Origin: Bacteroidota bacterium
GTDB lineage: Bacteria; Bacteroidota; Bacteroidia; Chitinophagales; Saprospiraceae
Length of the DNA stretch: 64,000 bases
Direction: 5' to 3'
Assembly: GCA_024743405.1 (NCBI GenBank)
Contig: JANSWP010000026.1
Coordinates: forward strand, 1-64,000
Position 1 is the stretch's first letter; each line of letters begins with the position of its first letter. Made by a program: the position numbers and the translations under genes. Positions 9,044 through 19,248 of this stretch are shown piece by piece. Under the pieces are notes generated by a model that saw nothing but the letters and a program-made list of their open reading frames with translations, did no database searches and was not told the origin of the DNA.

Positions 9044-9076
9044 GGCGATCTTTCTTCGGGAAAAGGTCGCCTTTTT
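9044..9076 (+). terminator. Intrinsic terminator of the sigma/barrel operon 1
   Basis: GGCGATCTTTC and GGAAAAGGTCGCC pair around a UUCG tetraloop with one G-U pair, followed by CTTTTTC. It lies 35 nt after the stop codon. Confidence 0.85.
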
Positions 9077-9351
9077 CATTTTCCTCCAAAAATTATTAAT
9101 TGTTACTCTTTCGAAAATTCACGTCTTATGCTAGAACCTTGCATAAAAGCATGTTTTTTCTAATACGCGTAATATTTTTCTTAATCTAAGACAGCTAATT
9201 AGCACGTAAAAACATTACTAAGACTTAATAAATCTTTAAAAATCATTTATTTTACCTTAATAAAAACTAATTTATAGAAATATAAGGTAATATTGCATAC
9301 CCTTCTTTAGAGCCTAAATGGATACCACTTTATTTATCAATTCAGTTTTAC
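9077..9351. other. AT-rich gap without recognised gene
   Basis: Between the terminator and the next gene I see no open frame with coding character, no RNA gene and no clear TAnnTTTG element. It presumably carries the promoter of the 9352 gene. Confidence 0.5.
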
Positions 9352-10002
9352 ATGAAACACAAAATTATTGCTATAGGACTAATTTTCCTATCAGGGCTAT
9401 TAAATGGTCAAATTAAGACCGATTCTTTTTCTCTTCATTATCTTGACAATATAAAAGAAGGAAAGCAAGTAGATTTATTCTTCCTTTGCAAGGAGCCTAG
9501 TTTAAACACTTATTCTGCAAAAGATTATTTAAATATTGAATGGAAGGAAATTCAAATAATCAATGGGCAAAACAAATATTACTCCGTTCCTGGAAGATTT
9601 CGAATAAGTGACCATAATTTCGAGTTTCAACTCAATAATAAAACTTGCGAACTATATCCACACTTCACAAAAGCAGTTTATCAAGATGAAAAAGTATATG
9701 TACCATTCTTAACAAATTTTGGCAAAATCGAAGATTACCAATTCTTCCAGCTTCTTTCGTTTGGCGGTGTCAACTTACTTAAGGTGATACGTAAAAATGG
9801 AAACAATTCATCCTCGAATCTTTATTTCCAATCAGGAAATGATGAAAAAGCTTATCCATTAAAGAAGAAAAGAAAAGCAGTGACCGCATTATTTCAGGAC
9901 AGAGCAAAACAAATTGGTCAATTTGTCAAAGAACAAGACTTGAGCTATAGTAATACCTCAGATTTAATTCGGATTTTTGACTTTTATAATAAAGGATCAT
10001 AA
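9352..10002 (+). CDS. Secreted hypothetical protein
   Basis: No family recognised. A 216-residue protein with a clear Sec signal peptide (MKHKIIAIGLIFLSGLLNGQ), so it is exported to the periplasm or beyond; there is no lipobox cysteine and no T9SS sorting domain. The mature part is rich in lysine, aromatic residues and asparagine, with alternating strands (YSVPGRFRISDHNFEFQL) and a basic segment KKKRKAVTALF near residue 175. Only 15 nt separate it from the phosphatase-like lipoprotein gene that follows, so the two are probably one operon. Confidence 0.7.
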   Translation: MKHKIIAIGLIFLSGLLNGQIKTDSFSLHYLDNIKEGKQVDLFFLCKEPSLNTYSAKDYLNIEWKEIQIINGQNKYYSVPGRFRISDHNFEFQLNNKTCELYPHFTKAVYQDEKVYVPFLTNFGKIEDYQFFQLLSFGGVNLLKVIRKNGNNSSSNLYFQSGNDEKAYPLKKKRKAVTALFQDRAKQIGQFVKEQDLSYSNTSDLIRIFDFYNKGS

Positions 10003-10017
10003 AGTCAAAATTTCAAA

Positions 10018-10548
10018 ATGCAAAAATTACTCTTTTTAAGTTTCCTTATTCTTCTTAGCTCTTGCTATAGTCAAAGACTTTCAAAGTATATAGAAAGCCC
10101 AGAAACAACTATTTTTCTATTTCGTCACGCCGAAAAAGCAGATTCAAAAAATCCCCCCTTAACAGATTGGGGGCAAAAAAGAGCTAATGATCTTGCCAAT
10201 ACTCTACGCGAAGCAGGAATAACGGAAATCTACAGTTCCGATTACATCAGAACCCAACAAACGGTTCAACCAATAGCTAAGGAATGGAATTTAGAAATTA
10301 AGTCTTATAACCCACGTGACCTTGAAAGCTTTTCTTCCATACTAAAATCATCGAGTGGCAACATTGCGGTATCGGGACATAGCAATACTACTCCCGAATT
10401 AGTAAAATTGTTGGGTGGAAATCCAGGCTTACCAATTGGCGAAAAATGGGAATTTGACCGCCTTTATATACTTACTTTGAAAGAAGGGAAGGTTCTGAAT
10501 TCTGTTCAACTTAAATACGGAGCATTTTGTAAACCAATAAATGACTAA
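10018..10548 (+). CDS. Histidine phosphatase (SixA/phosphoglycerate mutase-like) lipoprotein
   Basis: A histidine-phosphatase superfamily protein of 176 residues. The catalytic RHAEK (36-40) provides the phospho-accepting histidine; a second conserved histidine lies in SGHSNTTPELV (~119), and YSSDYIRTQQTV holds the conserved arginine. The N-terminus (LLFLSFLILLSSC) is a lipoprotein signal with the lipid-modified cysteine at 16, so the enzyme sits in the periplasm or on a membrane, unlike cytosolic SixA of enteric bacteria. The substrate is therefore unlikely to be a cytosolic phosphohistidine protein; an extracellular phosphate ester is more plausible (inference). Convergent with the SNF2 gene, separated by one base. 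Confidence 0.88.
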   Translation: MQKLLFLSFLILLSSCYSQRLSKYIESPETTIFLFRHAEKADSKNPPLTDWGQKRANDLANTLREAGITEIYSSDYIRTQQTVQPIAKEWNLEIKSYNPRDLESFSSILKSSSGNIAVSGHSNTTPELVKLLGGNPGLPIGEKWEFDRLYILTLKEGKVLNSVQLKYGAFCKPIND

Positions 10549-10549
10549 C

Positions 10550-13500
10550 TTATCCTCCTTTTATTAAATCTAATAGTTCATTAGGATTCAATTTTGCGCT
10601 TGATTCAGTGCCTTCTAAAAGACTATCTGCCAAGTCGCGTTTTTCACCATGTAATTGCACAATTTTTTCCTCAATGGTATTTTCTGTAACAAGGCGATAA
10701 ATCGTTACAGGTCGTTTTTGACCAATCCTATGTGCCCGATCACTTGCTTGATCTTCAACCGCAGGGTTCCACCATGGGTCAAGATGAATTACATAATCTG
10801 CAGCTGTTAGATTTAAACCCGTTCCACCAGCTTTTAAACTAATTAAAAAGAGGTCTCCTTCTCCACCTTGAAAAGCATTAATCGCTTTTTCTCTTTTCGG
10901 TAATGACGTTTGTCCATCCAAATACTGATAGGCAATATTATTTTTTTGAACCCACTCTTCAACAAGTCGTAGATGCTTAACAAATTGACTAAAAATTAAT
11001 GCTTTATGTCCATTTTCCAATAATTCTTGAACTACTTCCGCAAACAAGGTAAGCTTGCTCGAAGTCACTTTAGTCCCCGGCACAACCAATCTTGGATTAC
11101 AACAAGCTTGCCTTAAGCGCATCAATTCAGCAAGAATAGCAAATCGTTTTTGACCACCCTCTTCCAAACCTGAAATATTATCAAGTGCTTTCTGTCGAAG
11201 TGCTTCATAAAAACTTCTTTCCTCATCTGTCAAATCAACAGTCAGAGTTATTTCCGTTTTAGCTGGTAATTCGTCAAGTACCTCACTTTTACGCCGTCTT
11301 AAAATGAATGGTTGGATCAATCTACGCAATTGATTTCGGCGATCATTATCTCTATATTTTTCAATAGGAATAGCATAAGTTTCATTGAATCGCTCCAAAG
11401 AACCCATTAACCCCGGGTTCAAAAAATTGAATAAATTCCACAATTCCCCAAGATGGTTTTCTATAGGTGTTCCGGTCGTGATTATTTTGAAATTACCTTT
11501 CAACGCCATCGCAGCTTTTGATCGCTTTGTTGACCGGTTTTTTATTGCCTGCGCTTCATCTAAAATAATGGTATTAAATTCCGTTTCAGATAACAAATCA
11601 CCTTCTGATTGCATTAATCCATAACTACAAATAAGTAAATCAAATGGCTTTAAATCTTTTACTATTTTCTTTCTATCTCCGCTTCCAAAAAGGATCGGAC
11701 GGAGCGTTGGCGCAAATTTTTCGGTTTCTCTCAACCAATTTCTAGCCACTGAAGCGGGAGCCACTACTAGACTTGGACCCTCTTTCGCCCTATCTACCAA
11801 AGCCGCCAAACCTTGAATCGTTTTCCCTAATCCCATATCATCCGCCAAGCAAGCACCAACCCCCCAATAAGCTAATTGAGATAACCAATTGAACCCCTCC
11901 ATTTGATATTCTCGTAACTGTGCTTTAAATGTTGAAGGGACTGTTGGTTTTATATTTTTAGCTTCCGTGATTCTTTTAAGATGTTTTTTCCAAGCTAAAT
12001 CTACTTTAAAACCACCCAATATATCCGAAAATTCATCTAAGACAGGCGCAGCAAGTGGATGAAACCTCATTTCTTTTTTGGTCTTGCTCAAAAGACTATT
12101 CAACTCCAAAACTCTTTTTCGTAGTTGATCTGTCAAGGCTAAAAACTGCCCTTCACTTATTTCTACAAAACGGGTATCGCTCTCTTCTACCATCTCCAAT
12201 AACCTTCTAAAATCAATTACCTTTTTATCATCAACTTTGACTTTCCCTGTCAATCCAAACCAATCTCTATCTTTTTTTATACCCAATGACAAAGAGTTGA
12301 AATCCAATTGACCCGCAATTTTTAGCTTTTCACCTTTTGGATGCTCTAATACGATTTGCTCATTTTGACGTAAAGGTTCCAATTCTAATAATACATTTAG
12401 GCAATCGGTGACCTCCTCAAAGTGCCATTCTCGATTATAGGACTCTACTTTTTGAAGGCTTGGACAAGCATCCTCTACCCGCTTAGAATTTTCTCTTTCT
12501 TTCTTTAACTCTCGCTTGGTTTGAGTAGGGATACCATTGACTTCCGCCATCACATTTTCACGACCAGACCCCGGTTTGAAATACGGAGGCTCCTTATCAA
12601 ATGGCTTGACAAAAAACTCCAACTTAAACCCATCCCCAATCGGCAATAAGTGAACATAAATTTTCGAATCTGAATCAACAGTTGGAATATCTCCTTGATC
12701 TCCTACCGCAGATTGAACCGTTACAATGGACGATAAATTTCCTATTACTTCTACCAATTTATCCTTTCCCTTTTCAGGAATTTTGAGATGTCCATTTTCT
12801 AATAATCGGTTAATTTCTTCATGCTTTTTGGTAACCTCTAAAATATGATAACGAGTGGGCGTTTCCTTTAGTAAATAAGAACCCGCTTCGAAAAACGATT
12901 CATTGAATCGAACCTCAAAATATCCTTTTCTTTCCTCAACTATAAGTTCTGGTTGCTTTTCAGAAATCTCAACTGCAACACCTGGAGAATCCATTCTAAA
13001 AACAAAAGGGTGACCAACTAAAGCCTTGACTCCTTTATCAAAATCAATAAAATAATCACTACCCCCATAATATCCCCAACCCGTATACATTTTCACCGCC
13101 GAGACCATTTTCATGTCTTGCTCAGTCATACTTTTGACCCCTCCTTCCTTTAGTCTTTTAAGGGCAACATTTCGTCCTTTACTCCAGCCTCCACTTTTAT
13201 TTAATGTTTGTTCTTTGGGCTGAATTTCTTGCCCTTCAAAATCAACTAACCATACCAAACGGGATGACTTCTTTGCTAATTTTCCGCTCCCGCTCCCTCT
13301 TCGAGTACCTTTTAAACCCAAAAGCGCATCTAAAGATCGCTGCCATTTTTCCCTGAATTCGACTATCGGAAGAATACTAACAATACCCATTTTTTGTTGG
13401 GATTCTATCCATTCTTTTCCAAAAGCCTGCCTCAATTCCTCCTTAGGATAAACTTTACCTAGCACACCTACAAACTCCATCGCCATCCAGTCATAACCAT

Positions 13501-14671
13501 GTCTTTTAGCTCTTGAATAATAGTCTAATAGGTAAGTAAAAAAACTTCCTTTAAATTGATTTTGATTCCAATAACCCACGACTGATTTGAATACTAACCC
13601 TAAAGGATGAGTTGGATTAGATTTAAGGTAATATTGAGCATCATTAGGTAAGTTTTGAAGAAAATAAATAGCCGATTTTAGATAATTAAAGGAATCCTCA
13701 TAGTTTGCACTATCAATATTGTCGGTATAAACATGTACCTTTTTATGAAAATCCTTGCCCTTTTGTTTCATTAAGGAAAGTATGTGAAAAAGACCTTCTA
13801 CGCCATCAAAGTAAACTCTCGATCCGACCACTTTCCGATGTTTCCTAAGCGCATCCTCAAAATAATTAAGGGCAAGTTTATTTTCTCCTTTTAAAAAATT
13901 AATCCAAGCTGCACCAATATTTAATTGAACAGGATCTTTTTCCTTAGTCAATAACTCTGCAGTCTCAGCTAATTTCCCTTGTAATAAAAAAATATCACGA
14001 AGTAAAGATCTTACCATTTTTCCATTCTCAACATCATCCAAGTGCGAACTTTCAAGCATAAAATTGACATATTCGTCAACTGGTTTCAGATTAATTACGG
14101 CCTCTCTTACCAGCTGCTCTAAGGCAATATTTTGAATAGATGAAGGAAACGTAGCTAACCATTTAGGGCTAAAAGGATGAAAAAACTTTTCAAAAAACTT
14201 ACTCTCCCCAAACTTAATTGGATAATACATATCAATATCACGAAGGATATCAGTTATCCCTATAATTCTATTTTGATACAATGCCATTCTGAGTTCTCGA
14301 ATTGCAGCCCCAAAACTCATAGGTCGATGCCATTCCCGGTATGGCATTTCGCCTTGTACCCCTCTAACCCACTCATCAAAACGTTTATCAACTGCAACCA
14401 TTCGCATGACCCATTCTGTCAATTTGGGCTTAATTTCAACTTTATTCTCCTTTCTAAACGAAAGCCACTCATCAGAAAGTTTTTGCCAACATCCTTTCAC
14501 TATAGTACCGTTAAACTGGATTCCTTGAGCCGTTTTTATATCACATTCATTGAGTAGTGATACCAAGGTAGTCTGGTTAACTGGCTCATAGGCTAAAGAC
14601 ATAATCTTGAGGAAATCCTGCTCAAAATCGGTTAGAGCAATGAATTTTTGGCGAAATTTTTTAAAGTCCAT
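10550..14671 (-). CDS. SNF2/SWI2-family DNA-dependent ATPase
   Basis: A superfamily 2 translocase of 1373 residues with a C-terminal Snf2 core. Motifs: LREYQMEGFNWL (~920), Walker A DDMGLGKT (~946), DEAQ box (~1037), TGTPIEN (~1065), LILRRR-type linker, ALIFSQFVKHL in the second RecA lobe, and motif VI DRAHRIGQ (~1312). The first ~870 residues are unrecognised, apart from similarity in design to bacterial SNF2 helicase-associated regions; they look alpha-helical and include repeat-like stretches at 200-350. RapA/HepA-type roles in RNA polymerase recycling or DNA repair are possible. No methylase, nuclease or defence gene is adjacent, so a phage-defence role is not supported here. Confidence 0.93.
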   Translation of the reverse strand: MDFKKFRQKFIALTDFEQDFLKIMSLAYEPVNQTTLVSLLNECDIKTAQGIQFNGTIVKGCWQKLSDEWLSFRKENKVEIKPKLTEWVMRMVAVDKRFDEWVRGVQGEMPYREWHRPMSFGAAIRELRMALYQNRIIGITDILRDIDMYYPIKFGESKFFEKFFHPFSPKWLATFPSSIQNIALEQLVREAVINLKPVDEYVNFMLESSHLDDVENGKMVRSLLRDIFLLQGKLAETAELLTKEKDPVQLNIGAAWINFLKGENKLALNYFEDALRKHRKVVGSRVYFDGVEGLFHILSLMKQKGKDFHKKVHVYTDNIDSANYEDSFNYLKSAIYFLQNLPNDAQYYLKSNPTHPLGLVFKSVVGYWNQNQFKGSFFTYLLDYYSRAKRHGYDWMAMEFVGVLGKVYPKEELRQAFGKEWIESQQKMGIVSILPIVEFREKWQRSLDALLGLKGTRRGSGSGKLAKKSSRLVWLVDFEGQEIQPKEQTLNKSGGWSKGRNVALKRLKEGGVKSMTEQDMKMVSAVKMYTGWGYYGGSDYFIDFDKGVKALVGHPFVFRMDSPGVAVEISEKQPELIVEERKGYFEVRFNESFFEAGSYLLKETPTRYHILEVTKKHEEINRLLENGHLKIPEKGKDKLVEVIGNLSSIVTVQSAVGDQGDIPTVDSDSKIYVHLLPIGDGFKLEFFVKPFDKEPPYFKPGSGRENVMAEVNGIPTQTKRELKKERENSKRVEDACPSLQKVESYNREWHFEEVTDCLNVLLELEPLRQNEQIVLEHPKGEKLKIAGQLDFNSLSLGIKKDRDWFGLTGKVKVDDKKVIDFRRLLEMVEESDTRFVEISEGQFLALTDQLRKRVLELNSLLSKTKKEMRFHPLAAPVLDEFSDILGGFKVDLAWKKHLKRITEAKNIKPTVPSTFKAQLREYQMEGFNWLSQLAYWGVGACLADDMGLGKTIQGLAALVDRAKEGPSLVVAPASVARNWLRETEKFAPTLRPILFGSGDRKKIVKDLKPFDLLICSYGLMQSEGDLLSETEFNTIILDEAQAIKNRSTKRSKAAMALKGNFKIITTGTPIENHLGELWNLFNFLNPGLMGSLERFNETYAIPIEKYRDNDRRNQLRRLIQPFILRRRKSEVLDELPAKTEITLTVDLTDEERSFYEALRQKALDNISGLEEGGQKRFAILAELMRLRQACCNPRLVVPGTKVTSSKLTLFAEVVQELLENGHKALIFSQFVKHLRLVEEWVQKNNIAYQYLDGQTSLPKREKAINAFQGGEGDLFLISLKAGGTGLNLTAADYVIHLDPWWNPAVEDQASDRAHRIGQKRPVTIYRLVTENTIEEKIVQLHGEKRDLADSLLEGTESSAKLNPNELLDLIKGG

Positions 14672-14703
14672 ATTTTAGGTTATCTCAAATTGGAGTAATC
14701 AGG

Positions 14704-14711
14704 CGAAGGTA
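14704..14711 (-). promoter_or_regulatory. Possible -7 element (TACCTTCG) for the SNF2 gene
   Basis: One mismatch from TAnnTTTG, about 33 nt upstream of the ATG and downstream of the rpoC terminator. The same TACCTTCG variant occurs before rpoB. Confidence 0.4.
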
Positions 14712-14784
14712 TAGAGAAGTAAGTTCATTATTACGTCTATAAATTACTATGATGAAGAATTAATTTTGGAAGGGCCCTTCCTAA

Positions 14785-14820
14785 ACAAAAAAGCCCTTCC
14801 GAAAAAATCAGAAGGGCTTG
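14785..14820 (-). terminator. Intrinsic terminator of the rpoBC operon
   Basis: On the minus strand AAGCCCTTCTG pairs with CGGAAGGGCTT around a short T-rich loop and is followed by a run of T. It begins 28 nt after the rpoC stop. Confidence 0.9.
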
Positions 14821-14848
14821 TATTATTTTATAATTTCCTATTTCGAGA

Positions 14849-17800
14849 TTAGTCTTCAAATTCTTCCATCTCCTCTAATAACGCTCTTCGCTCTCGATTA
14901 GAATCATGTACTTCTTTCGTGGTTACCCAAAGCTTATCGAATTTACGCAAACCTGTACCTGCAGGAATTTTCTTCCCAACAATTACATTTTCTTTCAAAC
15001 CGCTCAAGAAATCTCGTTTCGCGCCGATAGCCGCTTGACTAAGCACTTTAGTTGTTTCTTGGAAAGAAGCTGCAGAAATCCAACTGAATACGCCCAAAGA
15101 AGACTTCGTAATTCCTTGTAACAAAGGACTTGAAGTTGCAGGTACCGCATCTCGGCTTTGAACGCCTTTCATATCATTACGCTTTAGGAATGAATTCTCT
15201 TCTCGTATTTGACGTAAGCTAACAATTTGTCCTGGATTCAACCGATTAGAATCACCTTTATCTGTGATAAATTTCTTATCGAAAATCCAATCATTTTGTC
15301 GAACAAAGTCATATCGTTCTACTGCTTCGCCTTCTAGAAAAGTAGTATCTCCTGGATCCTCAATTTGAACTCGACGCATCATTTGACGAACAATAACTTC
15401 AATATGTTTGTCATTGATACCAATTCCTTGAGAACGATATACTTCCTGAATTCCATTCACTAAGTAAGTCTGTACAGCAAATGGTCCTTTGATATTCAAA
15501 ATATCTCTTGGAGCAGTTGCACCATCAGAAAGCTGAGTTCCTGCTCTCACAAAGTCTCCTTCTTGAACAAGAATATGCTTGGACAATCCAATCAAATATT
15601 TACGCTTTTGATCGTCTTTCGATTCAACAATCACCTCTCTATTACCTCTCTTAATCTTACCAAAACTGACGATACCATCAATTTCAGATACAACTGCAGG
15701 ATTAGATGGATTCCTAGCCTCAAATAATTCTGTAACCCTAGGAAGACCACCTGTGATATCCGCAATCTTACCTAGTTTACGAGGAATCTTGACAATCTTT
15801 TGCCCCGCTTGAACTTCTTGTCCATCCTCAATTGACATGTAAGAACCTACTGGCAAGTTGTAACTTCTCAACTCATCACCATCAGGACTGATGATTTTAA
15901 TGGTTGGAATTTTACGCTTGTTTTTAGATTCTACAATTACTTTCTCTACATAACCAGTCTGGTCATCTCTTTCTACTCGGAAGGTGACCCCTTCTTCGAT
16001 AGATTCAAATTGAGTAATCCCACTAAATTCAGAGACAATTACTGCATTAAATGGATCCCACTCACAAATTGAATCTCCTTTACTGATCGTTTGTTGATCT
16101 TTTACTTTTAAAGTAGCACCGTAAGGAATGTGGTGAGAAATATACATTTTTGTGCCATCTGGTTCAAAAATTCTCACTTCACCTGTTCGAGATAATACAA
16201 TCTCTATCTCTTTCCCATTATCATCTAAACTGGTGGTAGTACGCATACTATCAAACTCTACCCGTCCATCAAACTTAGATGTTATATCAGATTCTGTTTT
16301 AGATAAAGTTGCCGTACCACCAACGTGGAAAGTACGTAATGTCAACTGTGTACCAGGTTCACCTATCGATTGTGCAGCAATAATACCAACGGCATCACCC
16401 ATTTCTGCAATTCGACCAGAAGCTAAGTTTTTACCATAACATTTTCGGCAAACACCTCTTTCTGTTTCACAAGTCAGTACCGAACGAATAGTAACCTCTT
16501 CAATTCCCTCATTTTCGATATAAGAAGCAGTTCTAGTGTCTATATAATCCCCTGCTTTCAGGATAATTTCATCACTAACCGGATGTTCAATATCATGTAA
16601 GGTATACCTACCTGCAATTCTACTAGCTAAAGAATCGATTACTTTCTCATTATCTTTAAGGGCAACAGTAACGTTACCTCTTAGAGTATCACAGTCCTCT
16701 TCCATGATGACGACATCTTGAGAAACATCTACCAATCGACGAGTCAAATAACCTGCATCTGCAGTTTTCAATGCTGTATCGGCTAGACCTTTACGAGCAC
16801 CGTGAGTCGAGATAAAATATTCCAAAACGGATAATCCATCAACAAAGTTGGAAAGAATTGGATTTTCAATTACTGCCCCACCTGTATCTCCAGATTTTCT
16901 TGGTTTTGCCATCAATCCTCTTAGTCCACATAGCTGCTTAATTTGCTGTTTAGAACCACGCGCTCCAGAATCAAGCATCATATAAACGGAATTAAATCCT
17001 TGCTTATGTTCTGCTAATTCTTGCATTAACGTTTCTGTGATATGATTATCAGCATAAGTCCATTTATCAATGATCTGATTATATCGCTCATTGTTCGTAA
17101 TTAAACCCATGTTGTAATTATCCCAAACCTCATCAACTTCTTGTTGAGCTTCTACCAAAGTATCTGCTTTTACAGATGGTGTAATCAAGTCTCCTAAATT
17201 AAAGGAAAGACCACCTTTGAAAGCCCACATGAAACCTAATTCCTTAATTTTATCCAACAATACTGCAGTGACAGAAAAATCTGTTCTTTCAATAATTTCA
17301 CCAATAATCTTACGAAGATTCTTTTTGGTTAATAGTTCATTAATGAATGGAACTTGTTCTGGAACTGCCTCATTGAATAAGACACGTCCTGTCGTTGTTT
17401 CAATTCGCTTAAGCAACATATTACCATCTTCATCTTCCGTTCTTACCCGTACATTAATATGAGCATGCAAATCTAATTTCTTCTCATTGTATGCTATTCT
17501 TACCTCTTCAGCAGAATAGTAAGTTCCACCTTCTCCTTTTACTTTTACCTCTTCAGTTGAACGCTTTCCTTTTGTAATGTAATAAAGTCCTAATACCATA
17601 TCCTGAGAAGGAAGAGTAATTGGAGCACCATTTTGAGGATTCAGCATATTATGTGCTGATAGCATCAATACTTGAGCCTCTAAAATAGCTGCATGACTTA
17701 AAGGAACATGAACCGCCATTTGATCACCATCAAAATCGGCGTTAAATGCCGTACAAACTAATGGGTGTAACTGAATGGCTTTACCTTCAATTAATCTAGG

Positions 17801-19156
17801 TTGGAAGGCTTGAATAGATAACCGGTGTAACGTTGGAGCCCGATTCAGCATAATCGGATGCCCTTTCAATATATTTTCTAGGATTTCCCAGATAACTGGA
17901 TCTTTTCTGTCAACTAATTTTTTTGCAGATTTTACCGTCTTAACTATCCCTCTTTCAATCAGTTTACGAATAACAAATGGCTTGAATAACTCAGAAGCCA
18001 TTGCCTTTGGTAAACCACATTCATGCAGTTTCAATGTTGGTCCTACCACAATAACAGAACGACCAGAGTAATCAACCCGTTTACCCAATAAGTTTTGACG
18101 GAAACGACCTTGCTTACCTTTCAATATATCACTCAAAGATTTGAGTGATCGACCACCTTCTGCTTTAACGGCATTAGATTTTCGAGAATTATCAAATAAG
18201 GAGTCAACAGCCTCCTGAAGCATCCTTTTCTCATTACGTAGGATTACCTCTGGTGCTTTGATTTCTAATAATCTTTTCAGACGATTATTACGAATAATTA
18301 CCCTCCTGTATAGATCATTCAAATCTGAACTCGCAAAACGACCACCATCCAAAGGGACTAAAGGTCTTAATTCTGGTGGAACAACTGGCAAGTACTGAAT
18401 AATTGTCCATTCAGGTCGATTATCGATTCGTCCTTGACCATCACGAAATGCCTCAACAACTCTCAATCTTTTTAATGCTTCAGATTTACGTTGTTGAGAA
18501 GTTTCATTCGCCGCCTGGTGACGCAAATCATAGGATAATTTATCCAGTTTCAACCTCATTAGCAAATCACGGACAGCATCTGCCCCCATTTTTGCAATGA
18601 ATTTATTTGGATCATCATCCTCTAACTGTTGATTTTCCGGTGGAATTGTTTCTAAATGATCAAGATATTCTTCCTCCGTCAATAAATCTTTGACAGCTAA
18701 TTCTCCCTCTTTTACACCTGGCTGAATGACTACATATCTTTCATAATAAATAATCGTTTCCAATTTTTTGGAAGACAGTCCTAGTAAGTATCCAATCTTA
18801 TTTGGTAATGATTTGAAAAACCAAATATGAACAACTGGCACTACCAATTTGATATGCCCCATTCGCTCTCTACGCACTTTCTTTTCTGTAACCTCTACCC
18901 CACAACGGTCACAAACGATCCCTTTATATCTGATACGTTTGTATTTACCACAATAACACTCATAATCTTTTACTGGCCCAAAAATACGCTCACAAAACAA
19001 CCCGTCACGTTCTGGCTTATACGATCGATAATTAATCGTTTCAGGTTTTAAAACCTCTCCATAAGAGCGTTCCAGAATGTCATCTGGAGAAGAAAGCGCG
19101 ATAGTAATACTGTCAAAATTTTGACTTTGAATTGCAGGCTTTTTCTTAAATGGCAT
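14849..19156 (-). CDS. rpoC: DNA-directed RNA polymerase beta' subunit
   Basis: The 1435-residue catalytic subunit of RNA polymerase. The zinc-ribbon cysteines [20 protein letters not shown] (~70-90) and the Mg-binding [12 protein letters not shown] (~473) are intact, as are the second zinc site ([13 protein letters not shown], ~885-910) and the trigger-loop region ([20 protein letters not shown]). The length matches Bacteroidota RpoC. It lies 92 nt after rpoB on the same strand, with a terminator just downstream, closing the operon. No insertion or frameshift seen. Confidence 0.99.
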   Translation of the reverse strand: MPFKKKPAIQSQNFDSITIALSSPDDILERSYGEVLKPETINYRSYKPERDGLFCERIFGPVKDYECYCGKYKRIRYKGIVCDRCGVEVTEKKVRRERMGHIKLVVPVVHIWFFKSLPNKIGYLLGLSSKKLETIIYYERYVVIQPGVKEGELAVKDLLTEEEYLDHLETIPPENQQLEDDDPNKFIAKMGADAVRDLLMRLKLDKLSYDLRHQAANETSQQRKSEALKRLRVVEAFRDGQGRIDNRPEWTIIQYLPVVPPELRPLVPLDGGRFASSDLNDLYRRVIIRNNRLKRLLEIKAPEVILRNEKRMLQEAVDSLFDNSRKSNAVKAEGGRSLKSLSDILKGKQGRFRQNLLGKRVDYSGRSVIVVGPTLKLHECGLPKAMASELFKPFVIRKLIERGIVKTVKSAKKLVDRKDPVIWEILENILKGHPIMLNRAPTLHRLSIQAFQPRLIEGKAIQLHPLVCTAFNADFDGDQMAVHVPLSHAAILEAQVLMLSAHNMLNPQNGAPITLPSQDMVLGLYYITKGKRSTEEVKVKGEGGTYYSAEEVRIAYNEKKLDLHAHINVRVRTEDEDGNMLLKRIETTTGRVLFNEAVPEQVPFINELLTKKNLRKIIGEIIERTDFSVTAVLLDKIKELGFMWAFKGGLSFNLGDLITPSVKADTLVEAQQEVDEVWDNYNMGLITNNERYNQIIDKWTYADNHITETLMQELAEHKQGFNSVYMMLDSGARGSKQQIKQLCGLRGLMAKPRKSGDTGGAVIENPILSNFVDGLSVLEYFISTHGARKGLADTALKTADAGYLTRRLVDVSQDVVIMEEDCDTLRGNVTVALKDNEKVIDSLASRIAGRYTLHDIEHPVSDEIILKAGDYIDTRTASYIENEGIEEVTIRSVLTCETERGVCRKCYGKNLASGRIAEMGDAVGIIAAQSIGEPGTQLTLRTFHVGGTATLSKTESDITSKFDGRVEFDSMRTTTSLDDNGKEIEIVLSRTGEVRIFEPDGTKMYISHHIPYGATLKVKDQQTISKGDSICEWDPFNAVIVSEFSGITQFESIEEGVTFRVERDDQTGYVEKVIVESKNKRKIPTIKIISPDGDELRSYNLPVGSYMSIEDGQEVQAGQKIVKIPRKLGKIADITGGLPRVTELFEARNPSNPAVVSEIDGIVSFGKIKRGNREVIVESKDDQKRKYLIGLSKHILVQEGDFVRAGTQLSDGATAPRDILNIKGPFAVQTYLVNGIQEVYRSQGIGINDKHIEVIVRQMMRRVQIEDPGDTTFLEGEAVERYDFVRQNDWIFDKKFITDKGDSNRLNPGQIVSLRQIREENSFLKRNDMKGVQSRDAVPATSSPLLQGITKSSLGVFSWISAASFQETTKVLSQAAIGAKRDFLSGLKENVIVGKKIPAGTGLRKFDKLWVTTKEVHDSNRERRALLEEMEEFED

Positions 19157-19248
19157 ATTTTGATTGTTAATTTTTTTTAATAGTTTGATTACCTAACTTA
19201 TTGCCTCCAAAATTCATTACCTGAGTTGCGAAAGCAAATTCCATTTCA

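Noticed and set aside
10550-14671. SNF2 gene as part of a DISARM- or restriction-type defence island
   Set aside because: No methyltransferase, nuclease, phospholipase D or DUF1998 gene is adjacent; the neighbours are a phosphatase lipoprotein and rpoC.
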